Origin: Spirochaetaceae bacterium
GTDB taxonomy: Bacteria > Spirochaetota > Spirochaetia > JABEVK01
Direction of reading: 5' to 3'
NCBI GenBank assembly: GCA_023265735.1
Contig: JAHFSN010000142.1
Location: 1 to 6,117, forward strand
DNA: 6,117 nucleotides
The notes under the pieces were generated by a model. It searched no databases. It was not told where the DNA came from and saw only the letters and a list, made by a program, of their open reading frames with translations. Positions 1 to 5,928 of the stretch are shown piece after piece (position 1 is the first letter of the stretch; each line of letters opens with the position of its first letter). A program made the translations under genes and the position numbers.

Positions 1-316
1 GATCGCTTCCGTTGGCGGCAATGCCCACCAGGAGACGGGCCCGGTTGCCCCCCCCGAAATCGACACCCGCGGGCACCTGGACCACGGCTATCCCCGTTTC
101 TTTGACAAAGACCAGGGCGTCCTTGGTGCCGTGGGGCACGGCGACCCCGTTCCCGACGTAGGTGGTGGCCACGGCCTCCCTCTCGATCATCTTCTCGATG
201 TACTCGGTGCTGACCTTGCCAGCTTCGCACAGGATGCGCCCCACGTCGCGGATGGCTTCGGCTTTGTCGCGGTAGCGGGCATTCAAACGGATAGTTCGGG
301 CGTCAAGCAGGGTCAT
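1..316 (-). CDS. mtlF: Mannitol-specific PTS enzyme IIA (MtlF), 5' part, truncated by window edge
   Basis: Cytoplasmic phosphocarrier that takes phosphate from HPr and passes it to the EIIB domain of MtlA during mannitol uptake. I translated 105 codons from the ATG at 316-314; the frame runs off base 1, and the family is usually about 145 residues, so roughly the last quarter is missing. Recognisable features are an N-terminal DKAEAIRDVGRIL helix, the IEKMIERE helix end (about residues 40-47), and the active-site stretch TYVGNGVAVPHGT (52-64), in which His62 is the expected phosphorylation site. A VPAGVDFGGG...LLVGIAA segment (81-101) matches the EIIA-Mtl core (compare PHGT and P.GV.FG in the EIIA domain of E. 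coli MtlA). The start lies 1 nt past the mtlR TGA (318-320) and has a clear AAGGAG Shine-Dalgarno (323-328) inside the end of mtlR, so translation is probably coupled. MtlA in this operon has no EIIA domain, so this protein fills that role. Confidence 0.95.
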   Translation of the reverse strand, partial: MTLLDARTIRLNARYRDKAEAIRDVGRILCEAGKVSTEYIEKMIEREAVATTYVGNGVAVPHGTKDALVFVKETGIAVVQVPAGVDFGGGNRARLLVGIAANGSD

Positions 317-317
317 G

Positions 318-1658
318 TCATTCTCCTTGGGGTGTCCGGGGCCTGGGATGGCCCAGGATTCGGGCCAGGACGGCCCGCAATTCTGTGGGATTGCCGGCGG
401 CCAAGGCGGCCTTGGCTTCGGGGGTGGTCAGTCCGTCCATCAGCACCGAAAGAGCGGCCTCCCCCCAAACGGGTTCGGGGGTCCTCCGGGGGTTCTCCTT
501 GAAGCCCGCCTGGCCCGTCAGGCCCAGGCGCCGGCGGCGCAAGTGGTCCTTCAGCGTCCTCAGTCCCTGGTCGTCGAGGAGCGGGCTTACGACCACGTAG
601 TCGGCCTCGGGCAGGGGCAGCTGGACGGTCGAAATCAGGAGGTCGTACTCGTCCCGGGAAAAATCCTTCACATCAAACCACGAGAGGTTAGCCACCACTT
701 CGATCTCGGGAACCTCGGCCCGGAGCCGGCTGGCCAACATATGGGACGTTCCGATTCCCGACGAACAAACGATCAGGGCGCGGAACGGGGCCCCTTCGCC
801 GTGGTGGCGCTCCACCGAGGCCGCGAAATGGAGGACGAGGTAGCCGACCTCTTCGGTGGGCACCAGGAGCTGGGGATACGCCTCGGCCAGGGACTGGGTC
901 ACGGCGGCCATCAGTTCGGGGAAGCGCTGCCGAATCTCAGGAAGCAGGGCGTTCTCCACGGGCAGCCGGTGCGACATCCGAGCCAGGGCCGGTCCCCAGT
1001 GGGCCGTCAGGCCCTCCACCAGCGTGGCATCCCCGGCAAAGGGGAAGCCCGTGAGGCGTCCGCAGGCCCCCACCAACTGCTCGACGCCCCGAGCCAGGTC
1101 CGGGGCCACGGGGCGGATGGAAAAGCTTCGGTTGGGCTTGGACGCCTCGAGGTGGAAGAACGCCCACTCCACCTCGCGTTCGGAGAACCGGATGCCAAAG
1201 GTCTGGGTGAGCCGTTCAAGCAGCCGGCGCGTGGGACCGAGGTCTCCCTCGGGCGTGGGGGACTTCTCGAGGACGAACCCGGCCTGGACCCTTTGCAGGG
1301 CCGTCACGAGGCGCAGGCTCATGGCCAGCCCGGCCGAGGGGGCCCACTCCCAGGACTCCTCCCGGGAAACCTGGTCAAACAGACCATCGATCTGGGTGAC
1401 GAGCGAACGGGGAAACCTTTCGAGGAGGAAGGCCTCGCAGGCCGGAGACACCGCACTCTGGCCCGCGCCCCGGAACAGCGCCAAGAGATCGCCTTCGGGA
1501 AAGCGCTGGTGGAGGGCAGCTTCGAGGGCCAGCCGCTTCTGGAACTCGAGCCCCTCGATGGCCACGCCGTAACCGCGCCGCCGGACCAGTGCAAGCTCGT
1601 AGGGCACCAGCCAGCCCTCCAGGGCGTCGAGTTCGGCCCTGACGGCCGTGGTCCCCAC
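318..1658 (-). CDS. mtlR: MtlR C-terminal fragment: PRD1-PRD2-EIIB regulatory part, 446 aa from a GTG restart
   Basis: This frame carries the remainder of the second HTH (TTAVRAELDALEGWL) and the signal-sensing half of MtlR. In full-length numbering, PRD1 keeps its second histidine (H286, FFHLE), but the first conserved position appears to be Ser231 (LAMSLRLVTALQRVQAG). PRD2 keeps both histidines (H337 in EGLTAHW, H394 in YLVLHFAASVER). The EIIB-like domain has Cys415 in ALIVCSSGIGTSHMLASRL, the phosphorylatable cysteine of MtlR-type regulators. The last 50 residues are a short tail with no EIIA domain. A GTG (1656-1658) preceded by GGAGAGG, 9 nt away, could restart translation just after the TAA. 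Domain identity is firm; independent expression is conjecture. Confidence 0.7.
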   Translation of the reverse strand: MGTTAVRAELDALEGWLVPYELALVRRRGYGVAIEGLEFQKRLALEAALHQRFPEGDLLALFRGAGQSAVSPACEAFLLERFPRSLVTQIDGLFDQVSREESWEWAPSAGLAMSLRLVTALQRVQAGFVLEKSPTPEGDLGPTRRLLERLTQTFGIRFSEREVEWAFFHLEASKPNRSFSIRPVAPDLARGVEQLVGACGRLTGFPFAGDATLVEGLTAHWGPALARMSHRLPVENALLPEIRQRFPELMAAVTQSLAEAYPQLLVPTEEVGYLVLHFAASVERHHGEGAPFRALIVCSSGIGTSHMLASRLRAEVPEIEVVANLSWFDVKDFSRDEYDLLISTVQLPLPEADYVVVSPLLDDQGLRTLKDHLRRRRLGLTGQAGFKENPRRTPEPVWGEAALSVLMDGLTTPEAKAALAAGNPTELRAVLARILGHPRPRTPQGE

Positions 1659-1674
1659 CCCCAGTTACCTCTCC
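1656..1674 (-). promoter_or_regulatory. In-frame TAA of mtlR with an adjacent candidate restart site
   Basis: On the minus strand GGAGAGG (1674-1668) is followed by TAA (1667-1665) and, 6 nt later, GTG (1658-1656). The purine-rich stretch is 9 nt from the GTG, a workable Shine-Dalgarno distance, so ribosomes stopping at TAA could restart. The purine stretch also simply encodes Leu-Glu-Arg of MtlR, so the match may be chance. Confidence 0.4.
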
Positions 1675-2009
1675 AGGGCAAAGAACTTCACCGCCGTGGG
1701 GGCCTCCAAAAGGAGGCTCGCCAGCATCCACCGGCGGTCGGCGGCGGTCAGTCCCCGGCCGGGAACCTCGCCCAACGAGGCCTGGAGGGCCAGGAGGCGG
1801 CCAGGTTCCCCGACCATGCGAACCCCTTGTCCGGACCGCCCCCTCACCGCCACGCCCCAGGGTTCCAGGGCGGGACCCAGACGGGCGAGCTCTCGGTGAA
1901 CGGTCCGAGGACTGATGTCCAAGGCCTCGGCGATCATCCCCAGGGTGACTTCGTGGTCACTGTCCAGAAGGATGGCGATGGCCCGACGCTGACGATTCGA
2001 CAGTTCCAT
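1665..2009 (-). CDS. mtlR: MtlR N-terminal fragment: HTH DNA-binding part, 114 aa
   Basis: This open frame encodes the first DNA-binding part of the regulator. I chose the ATG at 2009 because a strong GGGAGGAG ribosome site (2021-2028) lies 11 nt upstream. An in-frame ATG at 2108 would add 33 residues with no family resemblance and would overlap the end of mtlA. Residues 1-60 form a winged-helix-type HTH (QRRAIAILLDSDHEVTLGMIAEALDISPRTVHRELARLG), with the recognition helix in SPRTVHRELARL. Residues 90-114 (LTAADRRWMLASLLLEAPTAVKFFALER) begin the second, Mga-like HTH, which the TAA cuts before its turn. Made alone, this piece could perhaps bind DNA weakly but would lack both PRDs and therefore PTS control. 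Confidence 0.7.
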   Translation of the reverse strand: MELSNRQRRAIAILLDSDHEVTLGMIAEALDISPRTVHRELARLGPALEPWGVAVRGRSGQGVRMVGEPGRLLALQASLGEVPGRGLTAADRRWMLASLLLEAPTAVKFFALER

Positions 2010-2020
2010 GGAAACCTGTG

Positions 2021-2028
2021 CTCCTCCC
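2021..2028 (-). promoter_or_regulatory. Shine-Dalgarno of mtlR, decides the start
   Basis: GGGAGGAG on the minus strand, between the mtlA stop (2035-2037) and the ATG at 2009, with an 11 nt spacer. It rules out the upstream in-frame ATG at 2108, which lies inside mtlA. Confidence 0.8.
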
Positions 2029-2034
2029 GATATC

Positions 2035-3468
2035 CTAAACCGTTTCGGGGACTTTCCCGGCCAGCCGCTGAACCAAGGTGTCGTAGACGGGGCTCTTGAG
2101 GAAGTCATCGACGGAAATATGCTCGGCGTGCGGTGCCACCTGGCGTGCCCGGCCGGTCAGCGACGAATGGGTGATGACCAAGTCGGCGTCCTGGGGAAGC
2201 TCGTTGATGGCCGAGTTGGTGACCGTCACCGCCAGGCCCGCCTTCTGAACCTTGCCGCGCAGGAGCGAGGCGCCCATGGCGCTGGAACCCATGCCGGCGT
2301 CACAAGCGAAGACAATCTTCTTGATGCCCTTGGACCCGATATTGGCGGCGACTGCCGCGTTGAGGGCCGCCCCCTTGAGCTCGGCCGTCTTGGCCGCCGC
2401 CGCCGAAAGGTCGCCATCTTCGGCCTGCTTGCCGAACTTGAGGAGGGCAAAGGAGACCACGAAGCTGACCGCCGTGGCCGCCGTGATGCCGATGAAGACG
2501 GGGATCAACCCGCCCTTGGGCGTCATGGCGATGTAGGCAAAGATGGAGCCGGGGCTGGGGGGTGCCACAAGGCCGGCGCCCAGGAGGCTGAAGGTCAGGG
2601 TACCGGTCATGCCGCCGGCGATCACCGCCAACAGCAGCTTGGGGTTCATGAGGACGTAGGGGAAGTAGATCTCGTGGATACCGCCGAAGAAATGGATAAT
2701 CACGGCGCCGGGAGCCGATTCCTTGGCCATGCCCTTGCCGACGAGCCAGTAAGCCAGCAGAACGCCCAAGCCGGGACCCGGATCGGATTCCAGCATGAAG
2801 ATCAGAGACTTGCCGTGCTGGGAAGCGTCCTGGATGCCGATGGGGCTCAGGACGCCGTGGTTGATGGCGTTGTTGAGGAAGAGGATCTTGCCGGGCTCGA
2901 TGAACAGGTTCGCCAAGGGGAGCGCGTTCCAGCTCACGATGGCCTGGACGCCCGCGGCCAGCAGGGTGCTGATCCAGCCCACCACCGGTCCAATGATCCA
3001 GAGGGAGATCAAAGCCAGACACATGCCCAGGATGCCCAAGGAGAAGTTGTTCACCAGCATCTCGAAGCCGGTGGGGATCTTGCCGTCGAGGGCGCGATCA
3101 ACCTGCTTCATACACCATGCCGCGGCCGGACCGACGATCATGGCCCCCAGGAACATGGGGATGGAGGCACCCACGACGACGCCCATGGCGGTGATGGCGC
3201 CGATAACGCCTCCCCGGGTGTCGTGGACCAACTTTCCGCCGGTGTAGGCGATCAGCAGGGGGAGCAGGTAGGTAATCATGGGACCCACCAGCTTGGCCAG
3301 GGTTTCGTTGGGTATCCACCCCGTGGGGATGAACAGGGCCGTGATCAGGCCCCAGGCGATAAAGGCCCCGATGTTGGGCAGAACCATACCGCTCAAGAAT
3401 CGTCCGAACTTCTGGACGCCGACCCGGGATCCGCCGGTGGCCAAGATCCCCATGGTATTTTCCTTCAT
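2035..3468 (-). CDS. mtlA: Mannitol-specific PTS permease, EIICB (MtlA)
   Basis: Inner-membrane transporter that imports D-mannitol and phosphorylates it to mannitol 1-phosphate; 477 residues. I place the start at the ATG of 3468 (MKENTMGILATGG) because a perfect AAGGAGG (3476-3482) lies 7 nt upstream; an in-frame ATG at 3489 precedes that ribosome site and is unlikely. The EIIC domain (about 10-345) is hydrophobic with many membrane spans. It holds the FLNNAINHGVLSPIG motif (about 197-211) and the hallmark GGIHEIYFPYVLM (about 262-274), both closely matching E. coli MtlA; the Glu in GIHE is the substrate-site residue of the family. A flexible Ala-rich linker (about 347-382) leads to EIIB (about 383-477), with Cys389 in IVFACDAGMGSSAMGASLL as the phosphorylation site. 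No EIIA domain follows, unlike the 637-residue E. coli protein; the separate mtlF supplies it. First gene of the mtlA-mtlR-mtlF operon, with its own probable promoter upstream. Confidence 0.97.
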   Translation of the reverse strand: MKENTMGILATGGSRVGVQKFGRFLSGMVLPNIGAFIAWGLITALFIPTGWIPNETLAKLVGPMITYLLPLLIAYTGGKLVHDTRGGVIGAITAMGVVVGASIPMFLGAMIVGPAAAWCMKQVDRALDGKIPTGFEMLVNNFSLGILGMCLALISLWIIGPVVGWISTLLAAGVQAIVSWNALPLANLFIEPGKILFLNNAINHGVLSPIGIQDASQHGKSLIFMLESDPGPGLGVLLAYWLVGKGMAKESAPGAVIIHFFGGIHEIYFPYVLMNPKLLLAVIAGGMTGTLTFSLLGAGLVAPPSPGSIFAYIAMTPKGGLIPVFIGITAATAVSFVVSFALLKFGKQAEDGDLSAAAAKTAELKGAALNAAVAANIGSKGIKKIVFACDAGMGSSAMGASLLRGKVQKAGLAVTVTNSAINELPQDADLVITHSSLTGRARQVAPHAEHISVDDFLKSPVYDTLVQRLAGKVPETV

Positions 3469-3475
3469 TGCGATG

Positions 3476-3482
3476 CCTCCTT
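3476..3482 (-). promoter_or_regulatory. Shine-Dalgarno of mtlA, decides the start
   Basis: AAGGAGG on the minus strand, 7 nt before the ATG at 3468. It lies downstream of the alternative in-frame ATG at 3489, so the shorter MtlA start is the right one. Confidence 0.85.
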
Positions 3483-3488
3483 CGAGCA

Positions 3489-3539
3489 TACGGCCCCTTG
3501 GACCGATGCGTCAGGATACGTCTGGTTCCCCGGGCCGTA
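3489..3539. repeat. Separated inverted repeat spanning the mtl promoter -10 region
   Basis: TACGGCCC at 3489-3496 and its exact complement GGGCCGTA at 3532-3539 on the plus strand are 35 nt apart. One arm overlaps the -35/spacer of the predicted promoter and the other lies in the leader before the mtlA ribosome site. It is a candidate operator pair for MtlR or another regulator, by position only. Confidence 0.35.
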
Positions 3540-3541
3540 AA
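3513..3541 (-). promoter_or_regulatory. Probable sigma70-type promoter of the mtlA-mtlR-mtlF operon
   Basis: Read on the minus strand, TTTACG (3541-3536) matches 4 of 6 bases of the -35 box. Exactly 17 nt later TATCCT (3518-3513) matches 4 of 6 of the -10 box. A start near 3506 would give a leader of about 38 nt before the mtlA ATG. Position and spacing are right but the match is moderate, as expected for a promoter that needs an activator such as MtlR. Confidence 0.45.
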
Positions 3542-3595
3542 CGAAATGAAAAGGCGGTTTGGTCGCTGGTCTCCTTGCCATTTCCCAGGAAGTTA

Positions 3596-3618
3596 GGAGG
3601 GGCAAAATATGCCCCTCC
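3596..3618 (-). terminator. Hairpin after rsmA, possible terminator without a U-tract
   Basis: A perfect 8-bp G+C-rich stem (GGAGGGGC / GCCCCTCC) with a 7-nt A/T loop starts 21 nt past the rsmA stop. Position and stem strength fit a transcription terminator, but the bases after the stem on the minus strand (TAACTTCC) are not a run of T, so intrinsic termination would be weak. It may instead protect the 3' end of the transcript. Confidence 0.5.
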
Positions 3619-3639
3619 GGCGAGATACGGCCCCGAAAC

Positions 3640-4500
3640 TCATTCCTCTGCGGTCCGAACGGCCTCCCGGAAGACGGCCACGAATTCGTCCACCGACAGG
3701 GTCTCGGCCCGGCGGCCCAGGTCGACTCCGACCGAACCGAAGGCCGAAGTGAGGCGCTCGTCCGAGACCTTGAGACCCGAGGCGGCTCCGGGCAAATTGT
3801 TACGCAACGTCTTTCTGCGGCTGGAGTAACACTCGCGGACGAACGAGGAGAATCGGGCGTAGTCCAGGCCGGGGTAGCGCCTGTGGGCTTTCAGTTTCAC
3901 CACCCGGCTCGTCACTTCCGGGGCGGGATAGAACGACCCGGGCCGGAGGGTGACGACGTCGTGGACCGTGAAGGCCGACTGGCACAGGATGGAAAAACTG
4001 GACCGGTTCTTTGTCCCCAGGGGGGCCGCCATCCTCTGGGCCATCTCGAGCTGAACAGTGACGACAAAGGCGTCGGGAAAGAACCCGCCTTCGATGAAGT
4101 CCCCGATAATGGCGCTGGCGGCGTTGTACGGAAGGTTGCCCACGACCTTTGATACCCAGGGCTGGCCCTTCCAGGTCTTCACCACGTCTCCCTCGATGAC
4201 CCGAAATCCGGCCGGGGCCCCGCCAAATTCCTGGGTCAAGAACCCCACGTACCCGGGGTCGATTTCAAAGACGGTCAGCGGGTGTCCGGCTTCGACCAGG
4301 TGATGGGTCAGGGCCCCCAGACCCGGGCCGACTTCCCAAACGGGCTCACCCGGAGCCAGCTCCAGGGCGTCGAGGATCTGCTTCCGGGCCCCCGCGTTGA
4401 TCAGGAAGTTCTGGCCCCACCGTTTGAGGGCCGAGTAGCCGTTCTGGTCCAGAAAGGCCTGGAGGGACGCCGGGGAATCGTAGTTCAGATGAATGGGCAA
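3640..4500 (-). CDS. rsmA: RsmA (KsgA) module, 16S rRNA dimethyladenosine transferase, possible separate TTG start
   Basis: C-terminal 286 residues of the fusion, about the normal length of RsmA (270-290). The enzyme uses S-adenosylmethionine to dimethylate two adjacent adenosines near the 3' end of 16S rRNA (A1518/A1519 in E. coli) in a late 30S assembly step. Motifs in fusion numbering: RWGQNFLIN (492-500), SAM-binding EVGPGLGALT (521-530), FEID (543-546), EGD (568-570), catalytic NLPYN (587-591), QLEMAQR (615-621), PGSFYPAPEVTSRV (652-665) and the C-terminal SSRRKTLRNNL (691-701). All key residues are present, so the enzyme looks active. A TTG (4498-4500) with AGGAAGG (4506-4512) 5 nt upstream would give a start PIHLNYDSP..., close to remembered spirochaete RsmA starts, so a separate product is plausible. 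The enzyme identity is secure; the start is uncertain. Confidence 0.75.
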   Translation of the reverse strand: MPIHLNYDSPASLQAFLDQNGYSALKRWGQNFLINAGARKQILDALELAPGEPVWEVGPGLGALTHHLVEAGHPLTVFEIDPGYVGFLTQEFGGAPAGFRVIEGDVVKTWKGQPWVSKVVGNLPYNAASAIIGDFIEGGFFPDAFVVTVQLEMAQRMAAPLGTKNRSSFSILCQSAFTVHDVVTLRPGSFYPAPEVTSRVVKLKAHRRYPGLDYARFSSFVRECYSSRRKTLRNNLPGAASGLKVSDERLTSAFGSVGVDLGRRAETLSVDEFVAVFREAVRTAEE

Positions 4501-5895
4501 AGGGACCTTCCTGTGACGCCTGTTATAGAGAAAAACCGACGCCACGCCAAGGCCCCCGAGGCCCCCGATCCAGGCTGCGGCCCCGCCGAGGACCGGAAAG
4601 CGGCCGGCCCAGGCCGTGCACGCGAAGATGGCGTCGTAGACGGCTCCGAACCCCGCGGCAAGAAGCTCGCTCCCGCCGGGAAGCGCAGCCACCAGGGGAC
4701 CGGCGACGGCCACCAGCACTCCCCCCGCCAGGTAGACGGTCGTCAGGAACACCAGGGGCGGCGTCATGACCAGCCCGATCCACCGGACCTCCCCGAACAG
4801 TCCCAGGAGCAGGGGAAGCGTCGAGGCCATGGCGGCCAGAGACGCCCCCAAGTTGGTAGCCAGCCACCGGCCGGCCAGGGGCCGCAGGGCCCTCTCCCAG
4901 GGCTGGCTCCAGAGAAACAACCCCGCCATGGCCAGAAACGACAGCTGGAGCGAGAGGCTGCCGGCCATGTCGGGCCACAGGAGAACGCTGACCACGAACG
5001 ACTGGGCCAGGAGTTCCCGCAGGGGGACGAACCGGCCCGTGAGCCCCCACCAGCCCCCCAGAAAGGCCATGACCCACGCCCGCCACAGCGAAGGGATGGG
5101 ACCCGCGAGGAGGCAGAAGGCCGCCAGGATCACCTGGACGCCCAAGAAGACCGCCGCGGGGGGCGCCCGGCGCTGAAAAAGGGCGGTGAGGACCAGGGCC
5201 AGCAGGCTCAGGTGCATCCCCGAGAGCGCCAGAACGTGGCTGCAACCGGCCCATCGAAAGGAGTCCTTCTCCCAGGGCGTCAGATCGTCGGTGGCTCCGA
5301 CGAGCAGCGCCTCGGCCAGGGCCGCCGGACCTGGACCCAGCATCTGCAGGTGCGCCGTCAGGGCGCCGCGAACCGAGGCCCGGACGCTCCACCACCAGCC
5401 GTCCCACCCCCGCTGCCGACCCTGGGACCAGACCAGGAGTCCCCCGGGGACCAGCTTGCCCGACCACAACCACCGCGACCCGGTGAAGGGAGACGCACCC
5501 CGGTACCCGACGACGGTCACCGTGGCGTCCGCCCTCCCCCACCATTCGCCCCGGTGGACCTGGTCGACCCGGAGCCGGAACGGAACCGTCCCCTTGCGGG
5601 TCACCGGGGCCTCGGCCACGACGGTGCCCGTGCCCGACAGCGGTCCCTCGGGGTCGAAGGGCCAGATTTCGGGGACGGGACACGAGGATCTCACCCCCCA
5701 AAGCAGGACGAGGATGGCCGCCGTCAGGCCGAGGGAGTCCAGGGGCGAGAGGGACCGCCACCGACAAACCCCCGCGGCAACGACGAGGATTCCGGCGACC
5801 CAGGGCCAGAGGAGGGGAAGGTACACGACGGGAAGGAAAACGAGGACGAGGCATTGGGCGGGCCGGCACCAGGCCTGGCGGATGAGAAACCCCAT
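3640..5895 (-). CDS. ComEC/Rec2 membrane channel fused in frame to RsmA (KsgA) 16S rRNA dimethyltransferase
   Basis: One uninterrupted 751-codon frame with two unrelated modules. Residues 1-70 hold two or three membrane spans and about 84-160 an OB-like domain (DUF4131 type). About 188-457 is the Competence domain, with HVLALSGMHLSLL (220-232), PSLWRAWVMAFLGG (268-281) and LSLQLSFLAMAGLFL (314-328), all typical of ComEC, the inner-membrane channel for single-stranded DNA in natural transformation. The usual C-terminal metallo-beta-lactamase domain is absent. After a final span (about 440-457) and a basic stretch (NRRHRK, 458-463), RsmA begins almost at once and runs to the end. The basic stretch suggests the enzyme faces the cytoplasm, where its ribosome substrate is. 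The ATG at 5895 is the first start after the upstream gene's stop, which is in the same frame; its ribosome site is poor and overlaps a hairpin. The protein may work as a fusion, or rsmA may be expressed from its own internal start. Confidence 0.88.
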   Translation of the reverse strand: MGFLIRQAWCRPAQCLVLVFLPVVYLPLLWPWVAGILVVAAGVCRWRSLSPLDSLGLTAAILVLLWGVRSSCPVPEIWPFDPEGPLSGTGTVVAEAPVTRKGTVPFRLRVDQVHRGEWWGRADATVTVVGYRGASPFTGSRWLWSGKLVPGGLLVWSQGRQRGWDGWWWSVRASVRGALTAHLQMLGPGPAALAEALLVGATDDLTPWEKDSFRWAGCSHVLALSGMHLSLLALVLTALFQRRAPPAAVFLGVQVILAAFCLLAGPIPSLWRAWVMAFLGGWWGLTGRFVPLRELLAQSFVVSVLLWPDMAGSLSLQLSFLAMAGLFLWSQPWERALRPLAGRWLATNLGASLAAMASTLPLLLGLFGEVRWIGLVMTPPLVFLTTVYLAGGVLVAVAGPLVAALPGGSELLAAGFGAVYDAIFACTAWAGRFPVLGGAAAWIGGLGGLGVASVFLYNRRHRKVPLPIHLNYDSPASLQAFLDQNGYSALKRWGQNFLINAGARKQILDALELAPGEPVWEVGPGLGALTHHLVEAGHPLTVFEIDPGYVGFLTQEFGGAPAGFRVIEGDVVKTWKGQPWVSKVVGNLPYNAASAIIGDFIEGGFFPDAFVVTVQLEMAQRMAAPLGTKNRSSFSILCQSAFTVHDVVTLRPGSFYPAPEVTSRVVKLKAHRRYPGLDYARFSSFVRECYSSRRKTLRNNLPGAASGLKVSDERLTSAFGSVGVDLGRRAETLSVDEFVAVFREAVRTAEE
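4498..4512 (-). promoter_or_regulatory. Candidate internal start of rsmA inside the fusion
   Basis: AGGAAGG (4512-4506) followed after 5 nt by TTG (4500-4498), in frame with the fusion. It is placed exactly between the basic tail after the last ComEC membrane span and the conserved NYDSP start of the RsmA module. A CTG (4486-4488) directly before NYDSP is a less likely alternative. Confidence 0.45.
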
Positions 5896-5896
5896 G

Positions 5897-5911
5897 CCCC
5901 GTCTGACGGGG
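5897..5911 (-). repeat. Inverted repeat directly before the comEC start
   Basis: CCCCGTC and GACGGGG are perfect complements around one central base, and the element ends 1 nt before the ATG at 5895. In RNA it could form a 5-6 bp G+C-rich hairpin (loop of 3-5 nt) over the place where a ribosome site should be. No good Shine-Dalgarno is visible outside it. Confidence 0.5.
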
Positions 5912-5928
5912 ACGGAGGGGGCCTTGCT

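Larger units (their letters stand above)
318..2009 (-). pseudogene. mtlR: mtlR, PRD/EIIB-type mannitol operon regulator, interrupted by one in-frame TAA
   Basis: Read through the stop, this is a 563-codon gene of the BglG/MtlR family: N-terminal HTH (about residues 6-60), second Mga-like HTH (about 90-135), PRD1 (about 200-300), PRD2 (about 305-405) and an EIIB-like domain (about 410-495). Such regulators activate the mannitol operon and are controlled by PTS phosphorylation of PRD histidines and by the EIIB cysteine. Codon 115 is TAA (1665-1667); the frame is unchanged on both sides, and homology continues smoothly (KFFALER-stop-LGVGTTAVRAELDALEGWL), so this is a point nonsense change and not an indel. 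GAA to TAA is the simplest route. The gene starts 25 nt after mtlA and ends 1 nt before mtlF. It lacks the C-terminal EIIA-like domain of Bacillus/Geobacillus MtlR (about 700 aa). It could be a true pseudogene, a sequence error, or a split gene expressed as two proteins. Confidence 0.85.
3483..3634. repeat. Imperfect direct repeat at both ends of the rsmA-mtlA intergenic region
   Basis: Plus-strand 3483-3497 (CGAGCATACGGCCCC) and 3621-3634 (CGAGATACGGCCCC) are identical except for one extra base. One copy lies just upstream of the mtlA ribosome site and the other just past the rsmA stop. They share the TACGGCCC core with the inverted copy at 3532-3539, giving three related elements in 171 nt. 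Confidence 0.4.

Noticed and set aside
1665..1667. TAA read as a sense codon through a changed genetic code
   Set aside because: Only one in-frame TAA is seen in over 5 kb of coding sequence; a point mutation or base-call error is far simpler.
315..2099. 594-codon open frame on the plus strand, longer than either half of mtlR
   Set aside because: It is antisense to mtlR, with Gly/Pro/His/Gln-rich low-complexity composition and no recognisable domain. Such frames arise opposite G+C-rich genes, and the minus strand carries clear MtlR domains.
3469..3489. Upstream ATG giving a 484-residue MtlA
   Set aside because: The AAGGAGG ribosome site lies downstream of this ATG and directly serves the ATG at 3468.
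2008..3540. 510-codon open frame on the plus strand
   Set aside because: It is antisense to mtlA, with Asp/Gly/His/Gln-rich composition typical of a shadow frame; mtlA is unmistakable on the other strand.
4523..5869. 448-codon minus-strand frame overlapping comEC in another frame
   Set aside because: It is rich in Pro, Arg and Gly with no membrane segments or motifs, whereas the comEC frame has conserved ComEC motifs and membrane spans.
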